In this document: piece by piece, positions 22,333 through 31,932 of the stretch
Position numbering within the stretch: the stretch's first letter is position 1
How the letters are laid out: each line of letters begins with the position of its first letter
Source of the DNA: Limosilactobacillus antri DSM 16041
Lineage (GTDB): Bacteria > Bacillota > Bacilli > Lactobacillales > Lactobacillaceae
Direction of reading: 5' to 3'
DNA length: 59,805 nt
Assembly: GCF_000160835.1 (NCBI RefSeq)
Contig: NZ_GG700732.1
Span: 678,734-738,538 of the forward strand
Made by a program: the position numbers and the translations under genes
Notes under the pieces: generated by a model
Told to the model about the DNA's origin: nothing
Seen by the model: only the letters and a program-made list of their open reading frames with translations
Databases searched by the model: none

Positions 22333-24159
22333 CTAAATATTATTACCAAGGAACTGACTGTTGTAAAGGTCAGCGTAGAAACCATTCTTCGCCATCAATT
22401 GATCGTGGTTCCCGGTTTCGATGATATGGCCGTGGCTGACGACCACAATCTGCTCAGCATTGCGAATGGTCGATAGGCGGTGGGCCACCACAAAGCTGGT
22501 CCGGTTCTTCTGCAAATCATTCATTGCCGTCTGGATCAGCGCTTCCGTCCGGGTGTCGACCGAACTGGTGGCCTCATCTAAAATCAAAATCTCCGGGTTG
22601 GCAAGGAAGGCCCGGGCAATCGTCAGGAGTTGCCGCTGGCCCTGCGAAATGTTGGATGCTGACTCGTTCAGTACGGTTTGGTAGCCATCCGGGAGTTCCC
22701 GGATAAAGCTGTCGGCATAGGCCATTTTGGCAGCCTGGTACACTTCTTCGTCACTGGCATCTTCACGCCCGTACTTGATGTTCTCAAAGATGGTACCAGT
22801 AAACAGCCAGGTATCTTGGAGGACCATCCCAATGTGCTTGCGCAGGTCGTCCCTGGTCATGGACCGGGTGTCCTGGCCATCGAGGTAGATATGGCCCCCT
22901 TGGACCTCGTAGAAGCGTTCCAACAGGTTGATGATCGTCGTCTTACCGGCACCGGTGGGACCGACGATCGCCACCATGTGGTTGGGCTGGGCCCGCAAGT
23001 TAAAGTCCTCAATCAGCGGCTCGTCGTTGTAGGAGAAACGGACGTCCCGAAACTCAATCTTGGGAACCGGCTCTTCGTTCAGTGGCTGGTTGGCAATCAG
23101 CTGGTTATCCATCTCCTCGGCATCGAGGACCGCAAAAATCCGTTCCGCCGACGCCACGGTCTGCTGGATGGTGCTGCTGAGGTTGGCAACCTGGGTAATC
23201 GGCTGGGAAAACTGGTTGGTGTACTGCAGGAAGGCCTGCACGTTCCCCAGTGTGACCTGCCCACGGATGACGGCCAGTGCCCCACCGACGGCCACTAACA
23301 GGTAGCCAAGGTTGCGGATGAAGTTCATCAGGGGAAAGATCAGGATGGAAAAGAACTGCGCCCGCCAAGCCGCCCGGTAGTAGTCATGGTTCTTCTGGGC
23401 AAACTGTACTTCTTCGTCTTGTTCCTTGTTAAAGGTCCGCACGATTGTGTGCCCGGCATAGGTTTCTTCAACCTGGCCATTGATCTTCCCTAGGGCTGCC
23501 TGCTGGCGGCTAAAGAGCCGCTGGGCGGTCGGGGCAACAAATGCAACGACCACCAGGCTCAGGGGAATCATTACCAGGGCCACAAGGGTCAGCTGCCAGC
23601 TGATTGACAGCATCAAAGCCAGGACCCCGACAAAGGTAATGCTGCTGGTCAGGATCTGGATCAGACTCTGCTGAAGGGTGCCGGCAATGTTGTCCATATC
23701 ATTGACCATCCGGCTCATGATGTCACCGTTGCTATGGGTATCGTAGAATTTTACCGGTACCCGGCTGAGCTTTTGCTTGAGGTCCTGGCGCAAGGTGTAG
23801 ACGACCCGCTGGGAAATCCGGGTCATGACCACCTGCTGGGCAAAGCTGAAGAGGCCGGAAAAGACATAGAGGAGGATTACGATGATCCCAATTTGCAAAA
23901 TCCGGTGGAAGTCAATCGGCAAGCTGGTTAGGTGCTGGCCCGCCCGCATCTCGCGGTAGCCCTTCATGACCCCGTTGTAAATTACGGTCGTGGCCTCACC
24001 CAAAATCTTCGGTGCAATAATCGACAGGATGACGGACGTAATGGCAAGGATGATTGAAAAAATCACCCCCGCCCTCCACGGGCGCAGGTAGGCAATCAGG
24101 CGCCGGGTCGTTGGCCAGAAGTGCTTGGCCTTGCTAATCTTTTTGGGTCTGCGCTGCAC
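22333..24159 (-). CDS. ABC exporter half-transporter, second subunit
   Basis: About 608 residues: six membrane helices (residues about 25-320), then an ATPase domain with Walker A GPTGAGKTTII, the signature NISQGQRQLLTIARA, Walker B EILILDEATSSVD and the switch VVAHRLSTIRNAE. It is of the heterodimeric multidrug-exporter type (LmrCD/BmrCD-like). The frame opens at 24264, but the GTG at 24159 has AAAGGGG nine bases upstream and is chosen; it overlaps the upstream ABC gene by 26 bp. Here the catalytic glutamate after Walker B is present, so this is the canonical half; its partner has an Asp at that place. Confidence 0.9.
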   Translation of the reverse strand: MQRRPKKISKAKHFWPTTRRLIAYLRPWRAGVIFSIILAITSVILSIIAPKILGEATTVIYNGVMKGYREMRAGQHLTSLPIDFHRILQIGIIVILLYVFSGLFSFAQQVVMTRISQRVVYTLRQDLKQKLSRVPVKFYDTHSNGDIMSRMVNDMDNIAGTLQQSLIQILTSSITFVGVLALMLSISWQLTLVALVMIPLSLVVVAFVAPTAQRLFSRQQAALGKINGQVEETYAGHTIVRTFNKEQDEEVQFAQKNHDYYRAAWRAQFFSILIFPLMNFIRNLGYLLVAVGGALAVIRGQVTLGNVQAFLQYTNQFSQPITQVANLSSTIQQTVASAERIFAVLDAEEMDNQLIANQPLNEEPVPKIEFRDVRFSYNDEPLIEDFNLRAQPNHMVAIVGPTGAGKTTIINLLERFYEVQGGHIYLDGQDTRSMTRDDLRKHIGMVLQDTWLFTGTIFENIKYGREDASDEEVYQAAKMAYADSFIRELPDGYQTVLNESASNISQGQRQLLTIARAFLANPEILILDEATSSVDTRTEALIQTAMNDLQKNRTSFVVAHRLSTIRNAEQIVVVSHGHIIETGNHDQLMAKNGFYADLYNSQFLGNNI

Positions 24160-25894
24160 GTTCTTCATCCCCTTTCTGAATTTGCGATTCAACGATCTGC
24201 TGATAGGTCTTGTTTTCCGCCCGCAATTCATCGTGGGTTCCCTGGCCGACGACCTCTCCTTCATCCAATACCAGGATCAGGTCAGCGTCGGCAACGGTCG
24301 AAACCCGCTGGGCGACGATTACCGTTACCGCTTGTTGAATCTGCGGGTCGTTGCGCAGGGCTAACCGGAGCTGGGCATCCGTCTTGAAGTCCAGGGCCGA
24401 GAAGGAGTCATCAAAGATGTAAATCGACGCCGGTTTAATCAGTGTCCGGGCGATGGCAAGCCGCTGGCGCTGCCCACCGGAAAAGTTGCTCCCGTCCTGC
24501 TCAACCGGTGCATCTAAGCCCCCCGCCGCTTTGACAAAGTCCGCGGCCTGGGCGATTTCCAAAGCGTGCCACATCTGGTCATCAGTGGCTTTTTCGTTGC
24601 CGAACTGCAAGTTGGAACGGATCGTGCCGGAGAAAAGGACCGCCTTTTGCTGGGTGATGGAGATGGCGGCGTGGAGGTCATGCTGGCTCAACCGTTTAAT
24701 CGGCTGACCGTCAACCTTAATCTCGCCGCTTTCGATGTCAAACAGGCGGGGGATCAGGTTAACCAGGGTTGACTTCCCGGAACCAGTCCCACCAATAATC
24801 GCCAGGGTTTGGCCCGCTTTCACCCGGAAGTTGAGGTCGTGCAGGGCTAATTTTTCTGCTCCATCGTACCGGAAGTCAACGTGGTCAAAGCTCAGGCTCG
24901 CCGGCTGGCCAGCGGGAATCTGCACCTGCTGGTCGGCTGGAGCGTCGGCAACCGAAATCGGTTCTTCCAAAACGGCGTTGACCCGGGCGGCCGAGGCCGA
25001 GGCCCGGGGAACAAAGACGAAGATCATTGAGAGCATCATGAAGCTAATCATGATTTGGGTCGCGTAGGTCAGAAAGGCAATCAGGTTACCAACCTGCATG
25101 GTCATTCCCGCAATCAGGTGGCTACCGAGTAGGATGATGCCGACGTTGGTCAAACTGAGAATTAGGGTCATGACTGGGAAGAGGAAGGAGACCAGCGTGA
25201 AGGCCTTGATCCCGGTCTGGGTAGAGTCCTCGTTGGCTGCTTGAAAGCGGGCCTGCTCCCGGTGCTCTTCCCGGAAGGCCCGGATAACCCGGACGCCGGT
25301 CAAGCCCTCTCGAAAGACCAGGTTAATCCGGTCGGTCTTCTTTTGGATGCTCTTAAACAGCGGCACTGCTAGGTACATTACTACTAGCACGACAACTGCC
25401 AAGATCGGCAGGCTAATGAGGAAGACCCGGGTCAACCGTGGTTCTCGGACATAGGCCAGGACACAGGCCGCCACCAGCATGATTGGCGACTGGAGCATCA
25501 TTCGGAGGACCTGGACCATGACGTTTTGGATTTGAACAATATCGTTAGTGGAACGAGTTATCAGTGAGGAATCACCAAATTGGTTAATTTCCTTACTGGA
25601 GAAGCGTAAAATTCGGTGGAAGATTTGCTGGCGAAGCTTCTCCCCCACCTGCATTGCCTGGGTAGCGGCAAAATAGACGTTTCCCGCCGCGGCTAATAGG
25701 CCGATTGCCGCCACTACCAGCATATAAATGCCGTCTTTCCAAATGTAAGCAAAGTTTCGCTGCATGATCCCTTTGTCCACCAGTTCGGAGGTTACCGTTG
25801 GCAGGTAGAGGTCGCAAGCGACTTGAATCAGGAGGAAGAGGACCGCTAAAGTGGTGGCCCAGCCAACGAGGTTCTTTTTGGCAATTTTAATCAA
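24134..25894 (-). CDS. ABC exporter half-transporter, first subunit
   Basis: A 586-residue half-transporter: six helices (LAVLFLLIQVACDLYLPTV onward), Walker A GGTGSGKSTLV, signature NFSGGQRQRLAIART, and Walker B SIYIFDDSFSALD. The residue after the Walker B Asp is Asp rather than Glu and the switch histidine is Gln (VAQRVSTV), so this subunit carries the degenerate ATP site of heterodimeric LmrC/BmrC-type exporters. It starts at a TTG that overlaps the marR stop (TTGA). The operon is marR-ABC-ABC, typical of drug-responsive exporters. Confidence 0.9.
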   Translation of the reverse strand: MIKIAKKNLVGWATTLAVLFLLIQVACDLYLPTVTSELVDKGIMQRNFAYIWKDGIYMLVVAAIGLLAAAGNVYFAATQAMQVGEKLRQQIFHRILRFSSKEINQFGDSSLITRSTNDIVQIQNVMVQVLRMMLQSPIMLVAACVLAYVREPRLTRVFLISLPILAVVVLVVMYLAVPLFKSIQKKTDRINLVFREGLTGVRVIRAFREEHREQARFQAANEDSTQTGIKAFTLVSFLFPVMTLILSLTNVGIILLGSHLIAGMTMQVGNLIAFLTYATQIMISFMMLSMIFVFVPRASASAARVNAVLEEPISVADAPADQQVQIPAGQPASLSFDHVDFRYDGAEKLALHDLNFRVKAGQTLAIIGGTGSGKSTLVNLIPRLFDIESGEIKVDGQPIKRLSQHDLHAAISITQQKAVLFSGTIRSNLQFGNEKATDDQMWHALEIAQAADFVKAAGGLDAPVEQDGSNFSGGQRQRLAIARTLIKPASIYIFDDSFSALDFKTDAQLRLALRNDPQIQQAVTVIVAQRVSTVADADLILVLDEGEVVGQGTHDELRAENKTYQQIVESQIQKGDEERAAQTQKD

Positions 25895-26364
25895 ACTTTT
25901 GCACCCGCTTTCCGTTGCTTGGGTATTAGTTGGCCGTAGTGAGCGGCCAATTCATCATGAACTTTTTGCAGCACCTGCAAGAAGGTTGCCCGCTCCGCCG
26001 CCGAAACGTTTTGTAGCAGCTGTTGTTCAAATTTTTGCCGGGCCCGTAAGTTCTTTGCGTGCAGCTGGCGGCCCCGTGCGGTTAACTTTACGCGGACAAT
26101 CCGGCGGTCCTGTTGGTCACGCCAACGTTCGACGAGCTGGTCCTTTTCGAGCCGTTCTAAGACTTCGCTAATCGAGCCGGGTTGCACGCGCGCCAGGTTG
26201 GCGAGTTCTCGTTGTGAGACGCCCTCGTTATTGGCAAGCAGGAATAGCAAGCGGCCCTGTCCGCGAAAGGTGGCCTGCTTGGCGAGCTGGGTTTGCGCGA
26301 CCTGATGAATTTCACCAATTACACAGTAGAGCTGCTTGAAGAGTTGGTCATCAGTTATTTCCAC
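25891..26364 (-). CDS. MarR family transcriptional regulator
   Basis: A 157-residue winged-helix protein: QLAKQATFRGQGRLLFLLANNEGVSQRELANLARVQPGSISEVLERLEKDQLVERWRDQQDRRIVRVKLT contains the HTH and the wing with the DxR motif (DRRIVRV). The tail is helical and basic. It is the first gene of the exporter operon and overlaps the ABC start by 4 bp. A palindrome with embedded direct repeats directly upstream (26385-26419) is the probable autoregulatory operator. Confidence 0.9.
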   Translation of the reverse strand: MEITDDQLFKQLYCVIGEIHQVAQTQLAKQATFRGQGRLLFLLANNEGVSQRELANLARVQPGSISEVLERLEKDQLVERWRDQQDRRIVRVKLTARGRQLHAKNLRARQKFEQQLLQNVSAAERATFLQVLQKVHDELAAHYGQLIPKQRKAGAKV

Positions 26365-26384
26365 GTCGATCCTCCTTATTAGTT

Positions 26385-26419
26385 CGGTACATAATCATTT
26401 GGTACTTAACGATTATGTA
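26385..26419. promoter_or_regulatory. Probable MarR operator
   Basis: Inverted arms TACATAATC (26388-26396) and GATTATGTA (26411-26419), perfect over 9 bp with 14 bp between. The same block contains two tandem 14-mers with the pattern GGTAC-TAA--ATT starting at 26385 and 26401, a 16-bp period. It lies 21 bp upstream of marR. On the minus strand TTGCTT-N16-TAAACT just upstream could be the promoter, which would place the operator at and downstream of the -10. Confidence 0.65.
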
Positions 26420-26473
26420 GTTTACTCTCCTTGGTGAAAAAAGCAAGAAGTTTAAAATAAAGTAACTAAAGTG

Positions 26474-26502
26474 TTACATAATTGTTGCAAAAGTATTACA
26501 AT
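26474..26502 (+). promoter_or_regulatory. Promoter of the lipoprotein gene
   Basis: TTACAT (26474-26479), 17 nt, TACAAT (26497-26502), about 80 bp upstream of the lipoprotein start. One to two mismatches per hexamer. Confidence 0.6.
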
Positions 26503-26580
26503 AGATGTGTAAAGAAATTATTAATTAACTATCAACTGACGTTCTAAACACTCAAATTTAGAGAATTGGGGGTTGTAATT

Positions 26581-27072
26581 ATGATTACAATGAAGAAAAA
26601 AATCGTTAGCGGTTCTTTAGTTGCCTTGGTTGCGTTAGGGTTAGCTGGTTGTGCTAATAATAGTGCCGCCCCAAGTTCAAAGGTCAACCACCCCCAAACG
26701 GCTAAGGTTGCACAATCTTCAAGTAAGAAAGCCAGCTCCAGCGATGCCCAGGCTGCTAGCCAGAAGGCAGCCGTTTCAGCATCCAGCGTGAGCGCTAATA
26801 CGCACACCAGTTATGCAGCCCAGCCCAACAGCAATGTCGACCAACAGGGTGCCGTAGTTAACCAATTCGTCAAGGCCAGCGGCGTAAATGGCCAGGGCAT
26901 GCGCTACACGGTTAGCCAGCAGCCAAACAGCAAGGGCAATTACCAAGTGGAAGTCCGGGACAGCAACGGTGACCCGAACATTGCCCACCTGGACGGGATT
27001 TACCAATTCAATCCAGAAACTAATCAGGTTCAGACGATGAACCCGGTTAGCGGTCAGTACGAAAACAAGTAA
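26581..27072 (+). CDS. Small Ser/Ala-rich lipoprotein of unknown function
   Basis: About 163 residues. The N-terminal signal KKKIVSGSLVALVALGLAGC ends in a lipobox (LAGC), so the protein is lipid-anchored outside the membrane. A low-complexity linker rich in Ser, Ala, Gln and Lys (residues about 25-85) precedes a small C-terminal domain (GMRYTVSQQPNSKGNYQVEV, DGIYQFNPETNQVQTMNP). The ATG at 26581 has GGGGG eight bases upstream and is preferred to the GTG-type start at 26566. No family is recognised. Confidence 0.8.
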   Translation: MITMKKKIVSGSLVALVALGLAGCANNSAAPSSKVNHPQTAKVAQSSSKKASSSDAQAASQKAAVSASSVSANTHTSYAAQPNSNVDQQGAVVNQFVKASGVNGQGMRYTVSQQPNSKGNYQVEVRDSNGDPNIAHLDGIYQFNPETNQVQTMNPVSGQYENK

Positions 27073-27088
27073 TTATTAATGGATGTAC

Positions 27089-27327
27089 AAAGGGGCTGTG
27101 ACATAAGTCCCTAATAATAAGCGGAGTTAGATGAAATTTTCGGATTTCATTTAACTCCGTTTTCCTTTAAAATATGTGTTAGTAAAAGAAAAAGACACCG
27201 ACCAGCCCGTCGATGTCTTCAAAATACCCTCGAAAGGATATATAAAACAAAGGAAGAACCGCTCAGAATTTCAAATGAAATTCCGAACGGTTCTCTTAGT
27301 TTAAAGGACTTATGTCACAGCCCCTTT
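27089..27327. mobile_element. MITE-like element with 22-bp perfect TIRs
   Basis: A 239-bp element bounded by perfect inverted repeats: AAAGGGGCTGTGACATAAGT-CC at 27089-27110 and its complement at 27306-27327. The bases just outside (TGTAC left, GCATA right) are not a clear target duplication. Inside are three hairpins: 27122-27159 (16-bp stem CGGAGTTA-GATGAAAT), 27192-27219 (AAGACA-CGAC) and 27256-27293 (GAACCG stem). There is no ORF of note. The same terminal sequence, slightly changed, starts at 59770. It looks like a non-autonomous derivative of an insertion sequence; the IS family is not assigned. Confidence 0.75.
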
Positions 27328-27357
27328 GCATACAATTCTTCTACCAACACCCGCACA

Positions 27358-28019
<662 letters not shown>

Positions 28020-28163
28020 AACAAACACTCTCTTTCTCAATAGAGTATGTTCATAATTGCACAAATTCACGTAATTACAAGCAAACGGTTTATCCAGATA
28101 CGAGAAGACTTCCCAGCCTCACTAAAAAAGACCACCCACCTCCGTGAGCAGCCTCGACAAAAT

Positions 28164-29486
28164 TTAATTAATCCCCTTTTTCTTCTGCATGTAGTAATAA
28201 ATTGGTACACCGATCAGCGTAATTACGATTCCGATAGCGGTGGTAACGAACTGCTGAATCAGGGTACTAATTAGTATAAAGGTCCCACCGACCAAAGCAA
28301 TCAGGGGAATGATTGGATACAGCGGCACCTTGTACGGCCGGTGAAGGTCAGGACGGGTCTTCCGCATCTTCATCACGCCCACAAAGACCATGCAGTAGAA
28401 GAACCAAATAACAAAAATCAGCATGTTGGTAATGGCATCAAACTGGCCAGACAGCATCATCAGGCAGGCGATAACGTACTGAACAATGCCAGAAGCCCAA
28501 GGAACCCCTGCACGGTTCAGCTGTGCGAAGAACCTGCTAAAAGGCAACGAACCCTTCTTGCCCATCGCGTACGGCACCCGCATTCCAGTCATCGTATAAC
28601 CGTTCATACCACCATATACGGATACTAAGATCCCGGCAGTGACGATCTTTCCGCCAATGCCACCAAAAATCTTATCAGCCGCTTCCATCGACACGTTTAA
28701 GTTCCCAGCAATCTGGTGAAGCGGAACAACAAAGTAGAAGACGGCATTGACCAGCAGGTAGGCAATAATGACAATCGTCAAACCAACCGCAATCGCCCGC
28801 GGTAGGTCCCTTTGCGGGTTCTTCATTTCACCAGCTAGTGTCCCCACGTGGATCCAGCCATCATATGCAAACATAGTGGCGAGCAAGGCGGTTCCCAGTG
28901 CACCCCAGAACTCGCGATGAGCCCCGGCCTGAATTGGGAACAGGCGGAAGTCCACGTTTCCTGGTTGCAGGAAACCAAAAATTACGATTACTCCCAGTGC
29001 CGCCAATTTAATAATCAGGGTAATCGAACTAACTACCCCACCGCACTTGGCACTGATAAAATTAAGCAGCGCAACTGACAGCGACGTAATCATCCCGACC
29101 GGAACGATCCACGAGTCCGTTAAATGAAAGAGACCTGTGAATTGTGTCCCAAAGGCAATCGCAAACGCTGCCACGTTGGCCGGCATATAGACAATTCCGT
29201 AGGCCCAGCCTGAAATGAATCCCCAGAATTTGCCAAACGGCTCTTCTATATACCGAACAATTCCACCGGTTTCTGGAAATATTGCCGCAACTTCCGCGGC
29301 CGTCAAACCGGCACATAAGTTAATAATTCCACCGAGCAGCCACGCAAATAGCGCCAAACTGATTGACATCGTCGCCGTCGTTACAGCGGAGGCTTTGAAG
29401 AACACCCCGGTCCCGATAATCGTTCCGGCAACCGTTGATAAAGCCGCCCCAAACCCAAGTGATTTTTTCATGTTACTCTCTGCCAT
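28164..29486 (-). CDS. APC family amino acid permease
   Basis: About 440 residues with twelve membrane helices. The helix 1 motif GTIIGTGVFF (about residue 24) is the substrate-binding unwound region of APC carriers. GGIVRYIEEPFGKFWGFISGW and SVYGGMNGYTMTGMRVPYAMGKKG resemble the LAT/SteT branch (serine/threonine exchanger-like). The ATG at 29486 has AGAGGTG upstream and is chosen over an upstream in-frame start. The substrate is not predictable from sequence. The gap 28020-28163 has no gene. Confidence 0.87.
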   Translation of the reverse strand: MAESNMKKSLGFGAALSTVAGTIIGTGVFFKASAVTTATMSISLALFAWLLGGIINLCAGLTAAEVAAIFPETGGIVRYIEEPFGKFWGFISGWAYGIVYMPANVAAFAIAFGTQFTGLFHLTDSWIVPVGMITSLSVALLNFISAKCGGVVSSITLIIKLAALGVIVIFGFLQPGNVDFRLFPIQAGAHREFWGALGTALLATMFAYDGWIHVGTLAGEMKNPQRDLPRAIAVGLTIVIIAYLLVNAVFYFVVPLHQIAGNLNVSMEAADKIFGGIGGKIVTAGILVSVYGGMNGYTMTGMRVPYAMGKKGSLPFSRFFAQLNRAGVPWASGIVQYVIACLMMLSGQFDAITNMLIFVIWFFYCMVFVGVMKMRKTRPDLHRPYKVPLYPIIPLIALVGGTFILISTLIQQFVTTAIGIVITLIGVPIYYYMQKKKGIN

Positions 29487-29507
29487 TGTTACACCTCTTA
29501 TGCACAA

Positions 29508-30300
29508 ATAAATACCAAAATTACATTAAATTTAATTATACCATTTTCAATATTCAACATTTTTTATTCTAAAAGATAAATACTATCAGGGATAGTCATC
29601 AATAGGAACAACATTTCATCTACACATATTTAATATTGTTTCATTCAGTAGTAATTATAGCAAATCAAGAAGACAATTAAAAGTGGTGCTGATAAGTTCT
29701 ATAATTTAATACTTGCGTCTTAATTAGTGTGGGCTATCACTCACTAACCATGCTATATGTTCACGGCTGTGGACTGGCCGATTTTCTTGAGTCTATCACA
29801 GTCTACTATGCTTAGATAAGCTAGCAGAATCAAGGTTGCAGAAAGTTATAAACACACTTTTCACACAGGTTTACAATCTGAAAAAGGAAGGCAGTATCTC
29901 AAGGCTCTCAATTTCATCATCGCGACTTTTAGTAGCATTTATATTTTCTCACATCTTTTAAGTTTCAGTAGGATATTTATTATTAACAAGTGCACTTGGT
30001 CAAGCGCCATATGCCCCTCAATGATTTCTACAATTTTGTACCTAGATAGCCACTTCGTATAGGCTAAATTGTCTAATTTATTAATTCACATCTTTTTCCT
30101 TACTCAATTTTGGCTTGAACAACTACACTTTAAGACAAAAGAGGCCTTTATATATAATTCTTATCACCCACATGGCAGGTGATTTTTACTTTCGTATACT
30201 CAACTAAATTTAAAAAGGCGCAAAAGAAAAAAGATTGATGTACAAAACAACGCACATCAATCTTTCAGATTACCGTTATATCAGTATTTTTATTGATATA
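29508..30300. other. AT-rich stretch without genes
   Basis: About 790 bp that is visibly richer in A and T than its neighbours, with stops in all frames. A minus-strand reading near 30070-29940 gives about 40 sense codons ending in LLKLKRCEKI, without start codon or family resemblance strong enough to call. It may be eroded mobile or foreign DNA, next to tRNA-Glu. Confidence 0.5.
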
Positions 30301-30304
30301 TAAA

Positions 30305-30377
30305 TCACCCGCACGGGGATCGAACCCGTAACTCCGCCTTGAGAGGGCGACGTCTTAACCAATTTGACCAGCGGGCA
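30305..30377 (-). tRNA. tRNA-Glu (anticodon CUC)
   Basis: A 73-nt cloverleaf on the minus strand. Acceptor TGCCCGC pairs with GCGGGTG (two G-U pairs at the end), the D-arm contains GGTCAAATTGGTTAAGAC, the anticodon stem TCGCC/GGCGG holds loop CTCTCAA with anticodon CTC, and the T-arm ACGGG-TTCGATC-CCCGT is perfect. The discriminator is A and the 3' CCA is not encoded. Anticodon and body fit glutamate (GAG). The U1-G72 and G2-U71 end pairs are unusual and reduce certainty about full function. Confidence 0.85.
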
Positions 30378-30575
30378 ATAACGTACAAAAAGTATTATAC
30401 GTTATCCAACCATTTAATGTCAATTACTTTTCCAATTAATTCATGGCACTTATCAATCCTCGCTAATTTAGCGCCGAACTGCTTGCACAAATAATAAGCA
30501 TTGCGCCTTAAAGCTATTCTTCACAACCGCAATCCGCCTTCTCTCGCACACCGCTCCCCACTCCTGACTGATCGA

Positions 30576-30905
30576 TTATTCATAGGAAAGCTCTAACATA
30601 TAAAGATGGCGCTGGGGCAAGTGGGCAGTCGTTACCCAGGCATCACGATAACTCCTAGCGCCGCCATCCGTCATCCGGAAATAGTAGTCCAGCAGGTCAC
30701 CGTTTTTTGCCACAAAGTCGTTTGACAAGCGATTAACCATCAGCCGCATATCCGGAAAGTAAAACCCACTATCCGCTATTTTCAGTTCATCCGTAAAGAA
30801 AAGCAGGACGGTATTAGTATAGCGGGTTTGAACCTCTTCAATCAGCTCCGGATGGTTTTTGAGCTTGGTCAGAACATAATAAATTGAATCAGAATTACTT
30901 GCCAT
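30576..30905 (-). CDS. Hypothetical protein
   Basis: A 109-residue soluble protein with no family recognised. It is rich in Leu, Tyr and Asp (DSIYYVLTKLKNHPELIEEV; TVLLFFTDELKIADSGFYFPDMRLMVNRL; DLLDYYFRMTDGGARSYRDAW), with no signal peptide or membrane helix. An AGGAG six bases before the ATG supports translation. It sits between tRNA-Glu and the 6PGDH-like gene; the gap 30378-30575 shows nothing else. Confidence 0.65.
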   Translation of the reverse strand: MASNSDSIYYVLTKLKNHPELIEEVQTRYTNTVLLFFTDELKIADSGFYFPDMRLMVNRLSNDFVAKNGDLLDYYFRMTDGGARSYRDAWVTTAHLPQRHLYMLELSYE

Positions 30906-30954
30906 TTTCCTCTCCTCATATCAAATCAGCCTACAGCAGAGCGACAGAAGCCAG

Positions 30955-31806
30955 CTAATGCCACCACAGCTTCACCAGCGCCTGCGTGCCGTCATCCCCC
31001 AGGCCATCTCGCTCTACCAGCAGCTCATACAACCGCTTCGCCTCAGCAGTTGCCGGCAAGTGCAAGCTCTCCCGTTCCGCCTCGTCCAACGCAATTCTAA
31101 GGTCCTTCAGGAAGTGTTTAGCGAAGAAGCCCGGCGTATAATCGTCCCGTAAAATCCGCGGAGCATAGTTGCTAAGGCTCCAATTAGCTCCCGCGCCACT
31201 GCCCACCGTCTGGACAACTTCTTCCAAATCTAACCCAGCCCGTTTGGCATACACCAGCATTTCACTCATCCCGGTCATCGTTCCGGCAATCATAATCTGG
31301 TTAGCCATTTTAGCATGCTGGCCACTACCGGCCGGGCCAAAATAATGCTGTGAACTGCTAAACTGTTTCAATACTGGCATAATCTTGTCCACCACGGCTT
31401 GCCGGCCGCCCAGCATCACCGTTAGCGTCCCCTTCCGTGCACCCACGTCGCCGCCAGATACGGGAGCGTCAACCACCTGGGCTGCCGCCTGGGCCAGCTT
31501 TTTCGCCAGGCGCGGGCTGCTGGTCGTCATATCCACCAGGACCTGATCCGCAGTCGCCACCGACAGAATACCATCTGAGCCATAGTAGACCTGCTCCACG
31601 TCAGCGGGAAAACCGACCATCGTGAAAACAATCTCGTTGCCAACAGTGGCCGCCGCCGGACTGGCCGCCCACTTAGCGCCGTTGGCGATAACTGATGCGG
31701 CGTGTTCCCTTGTCCGGTTGTACACCGTTACATCATTGCCCTGCCGCAGGAGGTTGTTAATCACGCCGGTTCCCATGACCCCCGTTCCGATAAAACCGAT
31801 TTTCAC
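30955..31806 (-). CDS. NAD(P)-dependent beta-hydroxyacid dehydrogenase
   Basis: About 283 residues of the 6-phosphogluconate / 3-hydroxyisobutyrate dehydrogenase family. The Rossmann motif KIGFIGTGVMGTGV is at the N-terminus, the substrate motif VDAPVSGGDVGARKGTLTVMLGG about residue 120, and the catalytic lysine in GSGQHAKMANQIMIAG about 170. The GTG at 31806 is nine bases from AAGGG, whereas the ATG at 31815 directly abuts that Shine-Dalgarno, so GTG is the likely start. Substrate unknown; glyoxylate/succinic semialdehyde reductase or tartronate semialdehyde reductase are possibilities. Confidence 0.87.
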   Translation of the reverse strand: MKIGFIGTGVMGTGVINNLLRQGNDVTVYNRTREHAASVIANGAKWAASPAAATVGNEIVFTMVGFPADVEQVYYGSDGILSVATADQVLVDMTTSSPRLAKKLAQAAAQVVDAPVSGGDVGARKGTLTVMLGGRQAVVDKIMPVLKQFSSSQHYFGPAGSGQHAKMANQIMIAGTMTGMSEMLVYAKRAGLDLEEVVQTVGSGAGANWSLSNYAPRILRDDYTPGFFAKHFLKDLRIALDEAERESLHLPATAEAKRLYELLVERDGLGDDGTQALVKLWWH

Positions 31807-31932
31807 TATGATCATCCCTTCATGAAGATATTTACTAACATTTTACCAGTTTCCCAGTGGACCAGGCCAGCTAACCGTTGGTACGAAAAAAGTCCTATCA
31901 AACCATCGCTGATTTAATAGGACCAATCAAGA

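Noticed and set aside
22678..23298. A 206-codon frame antisense to the ABC exporter
   Set aside because: A shadow of the ABC coding sequence; codon-position composition follows the real gene on the minus strand.
27192..27219. Hairpin inside the TIR element as an independent terminator of the lipoprotein gene
   Set aside because: It lies inside the mobile-like element, 120 bp past the stop and without a convincing T-run, so it is described as part of the element.
29940..30070. Short minus-strand reading in the AT-rich stretch that vaguely recalls a transposase OrfA
   Set aside because: Only about 40 codons, no start, and the resemblance is too weak to call a transposase remnant.
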